The position numbers and the translations under genes are program-made. Shown here piece after piece: positions 35,178 through 43,867 of a stretch of DNA of 64,000 bases (its first letter is position 1; each line of letters starts with the position of its first letter). The stretch spans positions 1,116,001 to 1,180,000 of the forward strand of contig JACKEI010000001.1 in assembly GCA_020633075.1 (NCBI GenBank), in the 5' to 3' direction. Below the pieces are notes generated by a model. It ran no database searches, was not told the origin of the DNA, and saw only the letters and a program-made list of their open reading frames with translations. This stretch comes from Sandaracinaceae bacterium. Lineage in GTDB: Bacteria; Myxococcota_A; Polyangia; Polyangiales; Houyiibacteriaceae.

Positions 35178-37327
35178 GCGCCGAGTCATCCACGTCATCG
35201 AGAGCGGTCTGCACGCTCTGCGACGCCCACTGCGGGCTGCGCGTCAAGGTTCAGGGGGGCCGGGTCACGGAGGTGCGCGGTGACCAGGACGACCCGTTCA
35301 CGCGCGGTCACATCTGCCCCAAGGCCGCCGCTCTCGGCGACCTCATGGACGACCCGGACCGAGTGCGCACGCCGCTGAAGCGGGTCGCGGGCGGCTTCGT
35401 TCCCGTCAGCTGGGAGGAGGCGCTGGCCGACATCGGGTCGCGCCTGGCCGAGATCCGCGGGCGGGCCGGCGTCGACGCGGTGGCCACCTACCTCGGGAAC
35501 CCCACCGCCCACGACTACGGCGCTGCGATCGCCTCGACGGTCTTGAGAGGCACGTTCGGGGGGCGCAACCACTTCAGCGCGGCGTCGCTGGACAACCTGC
35601 CGCGCCTGGTGGCGTCCGCGACGCTCTATGGCGCGGCCGCAGCGGTGCCGGTGCCGGACCTGGACCACACCCAGCATCTCTTGATCATCGGCGCGAACCC
35701 CATGGTCTCGAACGGGAGCGGCATGGTGTCTCCGGACATCGGGCGCCGCCTGCGCGCCATCCAGGAGCGTGGAGGGCGCATCGTGGTGGTGGACCCTCGG
35801 CGGACCGAGACGGCCGCGCTCGCGGATGCGCACCACTTCGTCCGGCCGGGCACCGACGCGCTGCTGCTGCTCGCCATGATCGACCGCCTGTTCGCGAACG
35901 GCACCGCGGCGCGCTCGCCCTTTTGCCGAGACACGGGCTTCGAGGCGCTGGGGCAGGCTGCGAGTGCCTTCTCGGCGGAGCGCGTCTGTGGGCATGTGGG
36001 GCTGGCGGCCGAGACCATCCGCGCGCTGGCGGACGAGCTGGGGGCCGCACACCGGGGCATCTGCTACGGCCGCATGGGCACCTGCGTGCAAGAGCACGGC
36101 ACCACCACCACGCTCTTGGTCGACCTCGTCAACGCGCTCACGGGCAACCTGGACCGCGAGGGGGGTGTGCGCTTCGCGACGCCGGCCGTCGACATGGTGC
36201 GACTCAGCGCGCTGTCGGGCGCTGCCCTGCAGCCGGGGCGTTCGCGGGTCGCGGGGAGGCCATCGTTCTTGGGCGAGCTGCCTGTGGCGGCCTTGTTGGA
36301 GGAGCTGGAGACCCCGGGGGTGGGCCAGATCGAGGCCGTGATCGTGAACGCGGGCAACCCGGTCTTGTCCAATCCCGACGGGACCCGCCTCGGAGCCGCG
36401 CTCGCGGGGCTGCCGCTGCTGGTGTGCGTGGATCTCTTCGTGAACGAGACCTCGTCGCTCGCCCACTACATCCTGCCGACGCCGGTCGCCCTCGAGCGCC
36501 CGCACTATCCGTTCCTCTTCGCCGCGCAGGGGGTGCGCAACTTCGCGTCCTTCGACGACGCCGTGATCTCGCCGCCGCCGGGCACGCGTGAGGGCTGGGA
36601 TGTGCTCTTGCAGATCGCCTACGAGACGCTGCGTCGGGAGGGGCTTGGTCAGCGTGTGGCCGCGCTCGGTGTAGCGGCCATTCGCCGCCTGCGCCCCGAG
36701 CGGATCCTGGAGGCCCTCTTGCGCGTGGGTCCGCAGCGTCATCTGGGCCTGTCGCTGGCGTCCCTGCGCTCAGCGGGGACCACGGTGGATCTCGGCCCCC
36801 TCGAGGCTCGCCTGGGCGACGTGCTGCGCTTCACGAAGCACGAGCTGAACCTGTTCCCGGGCATCTTGGCCGAGCAGCTGGAGGGGCTCGCGCGGCAGCT
36901 GGGCGAGGCGCCCCCGGGCCTGACGCTCATCAGCCGCCGCACGCTGCGCAGCAACAACTCGTGGATGCACAACGCGCCGCGCCTCATGCGCGGTGCATCG
37001 CGCTGCACGCTGGAGATGCACCCCGAGGACGCGGAGCGCTGCGGCGTGAGCGAGGGAGCGCTCGCGACCCTGAGCTCGGCGGTGGGCCGCATCGACGTGC
37101 CCGTGCACGTCACCCCGGACATCATGCCCGGCGTGGTCTGCCTGCCGCACGGCTTCGGGCATGGGCGCGCGGGGACACAGCTGCGCGTGGCGGCGTCGAG
37201 TCCGGGGGCCAGCGTGAACGACGTCATCGACGCTACGCGGGTGGACCGCGTCTCGGGGACCAGCGCGCTGAGTGGGCAGCCCGTGACGGTGACGAAGGCG
37301 CGCCCCGCGGCCTCAGCTGCCGAGTGA
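35174..37327 (+). CDS. Molybdopterin-dependent oxidoreductase (formate dehydrogenase/DMSO reductase family)
   Basis: A 717-residue cytoplasmic-type enzyme of the Mo/W-bisMGD family. An N-terminal [4Fe-4S] motif uses C13, C16, C20 and C48 (CTLCDAHC...HICPK). MGD-binding stretches (LGNPTAHDYG, IGANPMVSNGSG, VVDPRRTETA, GNLDREGG) are in order, with a C-terminal molydopterin-binding domain (SAVGRIDVPV...HGFGHGRAG). No selenocysteine or Cys is seen at the usual Mo-ligand position, so it is not a classical formate dehydrogenase. No Tat signal, membrane anchor or second subunit is present. Substrate unknown. It is coupled by ATGA to the K+ channel gene, and its 3' end overlaps trmL by 15 bp tail to tail. 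Confidence 0.88.
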   Translation: MSAESSTSSRAVCTLCDAHCGLRVKVQGGRVTEVRGDQDDPFTRGHICPKAAALGDLMDDPDRVRTPLKRVAGGFVPVSWEEALADIGSRLAEIRGRAGVDAVATYLGNPTAHDYGAAIASTVLRGTFGGRNHFSAASLDNLPRLVASATLYGAAAAVPVPDLDHTQHLLIIGANPMVSNGSGMVSPDIGRRLRAIQERGGRIVVVDPRRTETAALADAHHFVRPGTDALLLLAMIDRLFANGTAARSPFCRDTGFEALGQAASAFSAERVCGHVGLAAETIRALADELGAAHRGICYGRMGTCVQEHGTTTTLLVDLVNALTGNLDREGGVRFATPAVDMVRLSALSGAALQPGRSRVAGRPSFLGELPVAALLEELETPGVGQIEAVIVNAGNPVLSNPDGTRLGAALAGLPLLVCVDLFVNETSSLAHYILPTPVALERPHYPFLFAAQGVRNFASFDDAVISPPPGTREGWDVLLQIAYETLRREGLGQRVAALGVAAIRRLRPERILEALLRVGPQRHLGLSLASLRSAGTTVDLGPLEARLGDVLRFTKHELNLFPGILAEQLEGLARQLGEAPPGLTLISRRTLRSNNSWMHNAPRLMRGASRCTLEMHPEDAERCGVSEGALATLSSAVGRIDVPVHVTPDIMPGVVCLPHGFGHGRAGTQLRVAASSPGASVNDVIDATRVDRVSGTSALSGQPVTVTKARPAASAAE

Positions 37328-37843
37328 CGGCGCCTCGACGTAGGTGCGCTGGAGCGCACCCGTCTGGCGCAGCGCCTCGTAGACCACGATGGCCACGGCG
37401 TTGCTGAGGTTCAGGCTGCGCACGGCTCCGAGCGTGGGGATGCCCACCACGGCGTCGGGGTGCGCCTCCAGCAGCGCGCGGTCCAGCCCCGTGGATTCCT
37501 TGCCGAAGACCAGCGCGTCCCCGGGACGGAACTCCACGTCCAGGTAGCTCTTGGTGGCCGCAGAGGAGAACAGGTGCAGGCGCGCGTCGGGGTGGGCCAC
37601 CCGGAAGCTCGCCAGATCGTCGTGGCGGTGCAGGTCCACCAGATGCCAGTAGTCCAACCCAGCGCGCCGCACGGACTGCTCGTCGATGCGGAAGCCCAGG
37701 CGCCCGACCAGGTGCAGCGCGCTCTCGGTCGCGGCCGCCGTGCGGGCTGCCGCCCCTGTGTTTCCGGGGATCTCGGGGTCCACCAGCACGATGCGGAAAG
37801 GCTCGTCGCGCCGCTCCGCGCGCAGCTTGGGGCCAGTAGGCAT
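37313..37843 (-). CDS. trmL: tRNA (cytidine/uridine-34 2'-O)-methyltransferase
   Basis: A SPOUT-class methyltransferase that 2'-O-methylates the wobble nucleotide of certain leucine tRNAs. The deep-trefoil-knot signatures are present: VDPEIPGNTGAAART near the N-terminus, and VGIPTLGAVRSLNLSNAVAI near the C-terminus for S-adenosylmethionine binding. FGKESTGLD is also typical. The length of 176 residues is slightly longer than E. coli TrmL (157). It overlaps the end of the convergent molybdopterin oxidoreductase by 15 bp. CACAAC lies 6 nt before the ATG at 37843. Confidence 0.92.
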   Translation of the reverse strand: MPTGPKLRAERRDEPFRIVLVDPEIPGNTGAAARTAAATESALHLVGRLGFRIDEQSVRRAGLDYWHLVDLHRHDDLASFRVAHPDARLHLFSSAATKSYLDVEFRPGDALVFGKESTGLDRALLEAHPDAVVGIPTLGAVRSLNLSNAVAIVVYEALRQTGALQRTYVEAPSLGS

Positions 37844-37898
37844 CCCGCGGTTGTGACGGAAAAGCGCCCGCCCGTCGAGTCACACCCCTCGCCGTGGC

Positions 37899-37927
37899 GT
37901 GACATTGGACGCGAGGCCTGCTAGGAA
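37899..37927 (+). promoter_or_regulatory. Sigma-70-like promoter of the 47-aa basic protein gene
   Basis: GTGACA (37899-37904) and TAGGAA (37922-37927) with a 17-bp spacer. Predicted transcription start is about 37934, giving a leader of roughly 95 nt before the ATG at 38030. Confidence 0.5.
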
Positions 37928-38029
37928 AGCGCTCCCCTTGGCCCCAGCTGGGCTCGGGGGGCGTTCCGGCCCCATTCTGGCCCCACCTTCGGCCCGCCCC
38001 AGAGCGGGCGTCCCACGCAGGATTCACCC

Positions 38030-38173
38030 ATGTTTTTGCCGCTTTCCAAGAAGTCCCGCCGCCTCCGCAAGGGCAAGGGCGCCCGTCACCACGCCAAGGC
38101 CAAGGCCAAGAACCGTCGTCGCATCAACGGCATGCAGCGCCGGGCCCTGGGCTCGCGCATCGGCCGTGCGTGA
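38030..38173 (+). CDS. Small Arg/Lys-rich protein, 47 aa
   Basis: A 47-residue protein with about 20 Lys, Arg and His residues: MFLPLSKKSRRLRKGKG at the N-terminus and GMQRRALGSRIGRA at the C-terminus, with an ARHHAKAKAKNRRR core. It has no acidic residues and no Cys, so a nucleic-acid-binding or ribosome-associated role is likely but not shown. I do not recognise it as a known ribosomal protein. Support for a real gene: a promoter about 100 nt upstream, a hairpin followed by TTT starting 6 nt after the stop, and the isolated position between two real genes in a 400-bp gap. The ATG is preceded by GGATTCACCC without a strong ribosome-binding site. Confidence 0.6.
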   Translation: MFLPLSKKSRRLRKGKGARHHAKAKAKNRRRINGMQRRALGSRIGRA

Positions 38174-38178
38174 TGGTC

Positions 38179-38214
38179 GCGCCGCGCTCGCCTAGAACGA
38201 GATAGCGGCGCTTT
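38179..38214 (+). terminator. Hairpin terminator after the 47-aa gene
   Basis: GCGCCGC (38179-38185) pairs with GCGGCGC (38205-38211), with an inner CTCG/CGAG stem, and TTT follows at 38212-38214. The hairpin starts 6 nt after the stop codon. The U-tract is short, so termination strength is uncertain. Confidence 0.55.
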
Positions 38215-38244
38215 GCCAGGTGGGTGATAGGATCCGGACCTTCC

Positions 38245-39090
38245 ATGGACCCCAAGCCCATCTTCGTTGTCAGTGACTCTACCGGTGAGACGGCCGAGCG
38301 CGTCGTGCGCGCGGCCCTCCTCCAGTACCCCGACGCGCGGGTCCCCGTACGCCTGTTCACACGGGTGCGCGACCGCGACTCCGTGTCGGACGTCATCAAG
38401 AAGGCGCGTGAGCACGGCTCCATGATCGTGTTCACGATCGTGCGGCCGGAGCTGCGCGAGTTCTTCCACAAGCTGGCGCAGGAGAACGAGGTCGAGGCCG
38501 TGGACGTCATCGGCTCCCTCATCCACAAGGTGGGGGCTTTCCTCGAGTCGGATCCGGTCAACATCCCCACCGCCGAGATGCCGCTCTCGAAGGAGTACTT
38601 CCGCCGGGTGGAGGCCATCGAGTTCGCCGTGAAGAGCGACGACGGCAAGGAGCCGCGCAACCTGCGGCGCGCCGACTTGGTGCTCACGGGGGTCAGCCGC
38701 ACCAGCAAGACGCCGCTCTCCACGTACCTCGCGGGCCGCGGGCTGAAGGTGGCCAACGTGCCGCTCGTGCTGGGCGTCGAGCCCCCGCCCGAGCTGTACG
38801 ACGTGCCGGGTCACAAGGTCATCGGGCTCACGCTGGACACGGACCACCTGATGGACATCCGCCGCCAGCGCCTGCAGCAGCTGGGGATGCCGGGGGACGC
38901 CAACTACGGCCTGCGCGAGCACGTGCGCGCGGAGCTGGAGTACGCGCACGCGATCTTCCGCGAGAACCCGGAGTGGATGGTCGTGGACGTGACCAACCTG
39001 GCCATCGAGGAGACGGCCACCATCATCCTCGAGCGCCTGAAGGACCGCGACAATCAAGGCCTCACGTTGCTCCCCCCGCCCACCGCGTGA
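38245..39090 (+). CDS. ppsR: Pyruvate,water dikinase / PPDK regulatory protein (DUF299)
   Basis: A 281-residue bifunctional ADP-dependent kinase and Pi-dependent pyrophosphorylase, which inactivates and reactivates phosphoenolpyruvate synthase or pyruvate phosphate dikinase by phosphorylating a Thr next to the catalytic His. The N-terminus SDSTGETAERVVRAAL and the P-loop-like GVSRTSKTPLS are the family hallmarks, and DIRRQRLQQL is also conserved. The length is normal. The start at 38245 (ATG) gives the family N-terminus; TAGGAT lies 11 nt upstream. The target enzyme gene is not in this window. Confidence 0.95.
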   Translation: MDPKPIFVVSDSTGETAERVVRAALLQYPDARVPVRLFTRVRDRDSVSDVIKKAREHGSMIVFTIVRPELREFFHKLAQENEVEAVDVIGSLIHKVGAFLESDPVNIPTAEMPLSKEYFRRVEAIEFAVKSDDGKEPRNLRRADLVLTGVSRTSKTPLSTYLAGRGLKVANVPLVLGVEPPPELYDVPGHKVIGLTLDTDHLMDIRRQRLQQLGMPGDANYGLREHVRAELEYAHAIFRENPEWMVVDVTNLAIEETATIILERLKDRDNQGLTLLPPPTA

Positions 39091-39141
39091 CTCGTCGGAC
39101 GGGACGGAGGGCCGCGTGTCAGGGGATCGCCGGCCGCGAGT

Positions 39142-40551
<1,410 letters not shown>

Positions 40552-40559
40552 CGGGCCGG

Positions 40560-40565
40560 ACTCTA
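40560..40565 (-). promoter_or_regulatory. Candidate -10 box for the FHA sigma-54 activator
   Basis: TAGAGT on the minus strand sits 8 nt before the ATG at 40551, in the 38-nt gap after the kinase gene. It would allow expression of the activator independent of the kinase gene. No -35 box is clear. Confidence 0.35.
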
Positions 40566-40589
40566 GCAAGATTGCGCGCGCGGCGGGGC

Positions 40590-41933
40590 TCAAGCGAGCT
40601 TGGCAGTGTCTTCGTTGGTGCGCCTGAGCAGCTCGCGGATCGTCTCGGCCAGCTCGCTGGGCTGGAACGGCTTCCGCATCCAGGTCATGTCGCACCCCGT
40701 GCGTGGGGAGCTGCCGCTGATGATGACACCCTGCGCGACGCGGCCCGTCTGCCGCAGGGTCTCGATCAACTCGAGGCCGTCGCCGTCGTCCAGGTTCAGG
40801 TCCACCACGGCGACATCGAAGTGGTCGGTCGTGCGCAGCGCCTCGGCGCGACCTGCGGCCACGACCACCTTGAGGTCGTGCATCTCCAGCGCGAGCTGCA
40901 GCATCTCACGCAGGATCGGGTCGTTCTCCACCACGAGCACGCGCGGCATTCGCGTGATGACGCCGCTCCCGCGTCGCGGCACCAGCGTGGCCGTGGGGAT
41001 GTGGATGCGGAACCAGGCCCCACGGCCGGGGGCCGTCTGCAGCTCGATCTTGCCGTTCAGCGTGCTCACGAACGACCGAACGACCGAGAGCCCGAGCCCG
41101 GTGCCCTTCTCGCGTGTGGTGAAGTACGCCTCGAACGCGCGCTCGCGCGTGGCGCGATCCATTCCGGGGCCGTCGTCACGCACGTTGAAGAGGACGGCCT
41201 CCCCCTCCGGCTCCACCCACACCTCCACGCGCCCGCCCGGTTGCGCCACCGACACGGCGTTGTGGATGAGGTTCCACAGGATGGACACCAGCTTGTTGCG
41301 CGGCGCGCGACAGAGCTGGTCGTCGCCGGGGCGGTGGATGATTTCGACGGAGCGCCGCCGCGCTTGTGGCGTGATGAGACGGACGACGTCGCCGCAGACC
41401 GTGTCGGCGGCGGTCGCGCTCGAGTCTTCTTGGTCCGCGGTGCGCACCATCGACAGGATGTCATCCGCGATGGCGCGTGCGCTCTCCGCGCTGTCTTTGA
41501 TGGCGCGGAGCGCGGCGGAGGACGAAGCGCCGGGACTGGCGAGGCCTACGTCGGCCCACCCGAGGATGGAGGTGAGCGCGTTCGCCATCTCGTGACTGGC
41601 GGCGCCCGACAGGTCCGCCAGCGCGGGCTCGGACGCGCGCGCGGCCGGCCGTGTAATCAGCACGCGCACGCTGTCGTCGTCGTTGGGCCAGCAGATGAGG
41701 CGACCCCCCGAGGGGAGCTCGAGCGTCTTGGGCACGCCCACGCGGGCTGCGCGCACGGCGTCGACGGCTCGCCCCTTGAGACTGAATGGAACCCGCTCCG
41801 CGGCAGCGTCCTCCAGGCGCGTCCCCGCGGGCACGGGCTCTCCGCGCGATGTGACGACCGAGCCGTCCGCCGTTTCAACCAGTTCGGTCCAACCGAGCTG
41901 CTGAGCGAGCCATGTGAAGGGATGAGGGGTCAT
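40590..41933 (-). CDS. Hybrid histidine kinase with C-terminal receiver domain
   Basis: A 447-residue soluble hybrid kinase with no membrane segments. An N-terminal region of about 110 residues is PAS-like and unassigned. The H-box AASHEMANAL carries the phospho-accepting His, then come the N-box (LWNLIHNAVSVA) and G1/G2 boxes (DDGPGMD, GTGLGLSVV). A C-terminal receiver domain follows, with acceptor Asp in VVDLNLDDGD and the conserved Lys in MRKPFQP. It is followed 38 nt later by the FHA sigma-54 activator. Start ATG 41933; a TTG one codon earlier is possible. The upstream intergenic region, shared with gatC, holds a perfect 15-bp palindrome. Confidence 0.92.
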   Translation of the reverse strand: MTPHPFTWLAQQLGWTELVETADGSVVTSRGEPVPAGTRLEDAAAERVPFSLKGRAVDAVRAARVGVPKTLELPSGGRLICWPNDDDSVRVLITRPAARASEPALADLSGAASHEMANALTSILGWADVGLASPGASSSAALRAIKDSAESARAIADDILSMVRTADQEDSSATAADTVCGDVVRLITPQARRRSVEIIHRPGDDQLCRAPRNKLVSILWNLIHNAVSVAQPGGRVEVWVEPEGEAVLFNVRDDGPGMDRATRERAFEAYFTTREKGTGLGLSVVRSFVSTLNGKIELQTAPGRGAWFRIHIPTATLVPRRGSGVITRMPRVLVVENDPILREMLQLALEMHDLKVVVAAGRAEALRTTDHFDVAVVDLNLDDGDGLELIETLRQTGRVAQGVIISGSSPRTGCDMTWMRKPFQPSELAETIRELLRRTNEDTAKLA

Positions 41934-41994
41934 CAAGGCAGTCGCATGAACAGGACAATGAGAACATTACACGACTTCGCACACCAGGCGATAC

Positions 41995-42009
41995 TGTCAC
42001 AGTGTGACA
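41995..42009. promoter_or_regulatory. Perfect 15-bp operator-like palindrome
   Basis: TGTCACA-G-TGTGACA is a perfect 7-bp inverted repeat around one base. It lies between the hybrid kinase and gatC start sites. Its left arm overlaps a possible -35 (GTCACA, 41996-42001) that is 17 bp from GATAAT (42019-42024). No known regulator is assigned to it. Confidence 0.5.
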
Positions 42010-42053
42010 TCATTCGCGGATAATTTCATCGGCCTGAGTCGATGGAATGGCAA

Positions 42054-42082
42054 TTGCCCGGCACTGCTCAGAGCGCTAGGGT
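42054..42082 (+). promoter_or_regulatory. Sigma-70-like promoter of gatCAB-mtnA
   Basis: TTGCCC (42054-42059) and TAGGGT (42077-42082) are exactly 17 bp apart, and the gatC ATG at 42090 is 7 nt further. A second possible promoter (GTCACA / GATAAT, 41996-42024) lies upstream and would give a leader of about 60 nt. Confidence 0.5.
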
Positions 42083-42089
42083 CCCGCGG

Positions 42090-42392
42090 ATGGATGACGG
42101 TAAGATCTCTTCGGAGCAGGTGCGGCACGTTGCGAGGCTAGCGCGCCTCCAGCTCGACGACGTGGAGGTGGAGGCGCTGCGTGGGCAGCTGGACGCCATC
42201 CTGGGCTACGTCGCCGCGCTGGACGCCGTGGACGTAACCGCTCTCTTGCCGTCCTTCCACGCCATCCCCATCCTGTCGCCGCTTCGTGAGGACGTCGCCA
42301 CGCCCGGGCTCACTCGCGAACGGGCGCTGGCTGCCGCTCCCGCCAGCGACGGGGAGGGCTTTGCGGTCCCCAAGGTCTTGGAGGGCGCATGA
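42090..42392 (+). CDS. gatC: Glutamyl/aspartyl-tRNA(Gln/Asn) amidotransferase subunit C
   Basis: The small 100-residue subunit that wraps around GatA and GatB in the amidotransferase converting Glu-tRNA(Gln) and/or Asp-tRNA(Asn). The family pattern ISSEQVRHVARLARLQL, then LDAILGYVAALDAVDV, and a C-terminal LREDVAT/FAVPKVLE is complete. The ATG at 42090 is chosen over an upstream in-frame ATG at 42042 because it gives the family N-terminus and has a TAGGGT box 7 nt upstream. The stop overlaps gatA as ATGA. Confidence 0.95.
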   Translation: MDDGKISSEQVRHVARLARLQLDDVEVEALRGQLDAILGYVAALDAVDVTALLPSFHAIPILSPLREDVATPGLTRERALAAAPASDGEGFAVPKVLEGA

Positions 42393-43867
42393 GCGAGCCA
42401 TCTCCGGTTGCGGGAGTCGTCGACACCGCCGAAGCGGTGCGGGCCGGTGAGCAGCGCGCCGAGGACGTGGTGGCACAGCACGTCGCGCGCGCGAAGGCGC
42501 GGGCGGACCTCAACGCGCTGCTGCACCTGGACGAGGAGCGGGCGCTCTCTGCTGCGCGGGCGGTGGACGAGCGTCGGGCCCGCGGGGAGGCGCTGGGCGC
42601 GCTGGCGGGCGTACCCGTCGTGCTCAAGGACAACCTCTGCCTCGATGGCGTGCCCACGACGTGCGCCTCGCGCATCCTCGAGGGCTACCGCCCGCCCTAC
42701 AACGCTGACTGCGTGGAGCGGCTGATCGCGGAGGACGCGGTCATCATCGCGAAGGCCAACATGGACGAGTTCGCCATGGGGTCGTCCAATGAGAACTCCG
42801 CGTTCGGGCCGGTCAAGAACCCGTGGGACCTGACGCGCGCTCCTGGCGGTTCGAGCGGCGGGTCGGCTGCCGCCACGGCCGCGGGCATCGGCGCGGTCGC
42901 GCTCGGGAGTGACACGGGTGGGTCGGTTCGCCAGCCCGGCGCCTTCTGTGGCGTGGTCGCCATCAAGCCCACGTACGGGCGCCTCAGCCGCTACGGTCTC
43001 ATCGCGTTCGCGTCGTCGCTGGACCAGGTGGGCACCATGACCCGGGACGTACGGGACGGCGCCCGCGTGCTGCGCGTGCTGGCCGGCCACGACAAGCGCG
43101 ACGCCACCAGCGCCGTCGAGCCCGTCCCCGACTACGAGGCGGCCTGCGCGGCCCCGGTCAGCGGGTTGCGCGTGGGCGTGCTGCGCGCTGCGCTGGACCA
43201 AGTGGAAGACCCCGACGTCCGCGCCGCATTCTCGGCTGCCGAGCAGTCGCTGCGCGACGCCGGCTGCGACATCGTGGACATCGAGCTGCCTCACGCCCAC
43301 CACGGGGTGAGCGTGTATTACCTGGTCGCCACGGCCGAAGCCTCCAGCAACCTGGCCCGCTTCGACGGCATGCGCTTTGGGCTGCGCGTGACCGGCGACG
43401 ACCTGCTCTCGACCTACGAGCGCACCCGCGCGCAGGGCTTTGGTCCCGAGGTGAAGCGGCGCATCATGCTGGGCACCTACGCGCTCTCCTCTGGCTACTA
43501 CGACGCCTTCTACATCAAGGCCCAGAAGGTCCGCACGCTCATGGTGCAAGACTACCAACGCGCCTTCGAGCGCTGTGATGCGGTGCTCTCCCCGACCGCG
43601 CCCACGCCGGCGTTCGGCTTGGGCGAGAAGACGGGCGACCCCCTGGCCATGTACCTCGCGGACATCTTCACCTTGCCCCCGAGCTTGGCGGGCCTGCCGG
43701 CCATGCACGTCCCGGTCGGGCTGGGACAGGCGTCGGGTCTGCCGGTGGGCGTGCAGGTCACGACGCCCGCCTTCACGGAGGTGCGCATGCTGCAGCTGGC
43801 CGCCGCGCTCGAGGCCCGCAGCGGCTACGTGTGCGCGCCGCCTGCGTTGTTTGGGGGGGCGGGCTGA
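42389..43867 (+). CDS. gatA: Glutamyl/aspartyl-tRNA(Gln/Asn) amidotransferase subunit A
   Basis: The glutaminase subunit, an amidase-signature enzyme that releases ammonia for transfer to the mischarged tRNA. The catalytic triad is visible: K80 (VVLKDN), S155 (GGSSGGSA) and S179 (GSDTGGSVRQP). The 492 residues match the family. Presence of GatCAB implies that Gln-tRNA and/or Asn-tRNA are made by the indirect route in this organism; the window does not show whether glutaminyl- or asparaginyl-tRNA synthetases also exist. Overlaps gatC (ATGA) and gatB (TGATG). Confidence 0.98.
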   Translation: MSEPSPVAGVVDTAEAVRAGEQRAEDVVAQHVARAKARADLNALLHLDEERALSAARAVDERRARGEALGALAGVPVVLKDNLCLDGVPTTCASRILEGYRPPYNADCVERLIAEDAVIIAKANMDEFAMGSSNENSAFGPVKNPWDLTRAPGGSSGGSAAATAAGIGAVALGSDTGGSVRQPGAFCGVVAIKPTYGRLSRYGLIAFASSLDQVGTMTRDVRDGARVLRVLAGHDKRDATSAVEPVPDYEAACAAPVSGLRVGVLRAALDQVEDPDVRAAFSAAEQSLRDAGCDIVDIELPHAHHGVSVYYLVATAEASSNLARFDGMRFGLRVTGDDLLSTYERTRAQGFGPEVKRRIMLGTYALSSGYYDAFYIKAQKVRTLMVQDYQRAFERCDAVLSPTAPTPAFGLGEKTGDPLAMYLADIFTLPPSLAGLPAMHVPVGLGQASGLPVGVQVTTPAFTEVRMLQLAAALEARSGYVCAPPALFGGAG

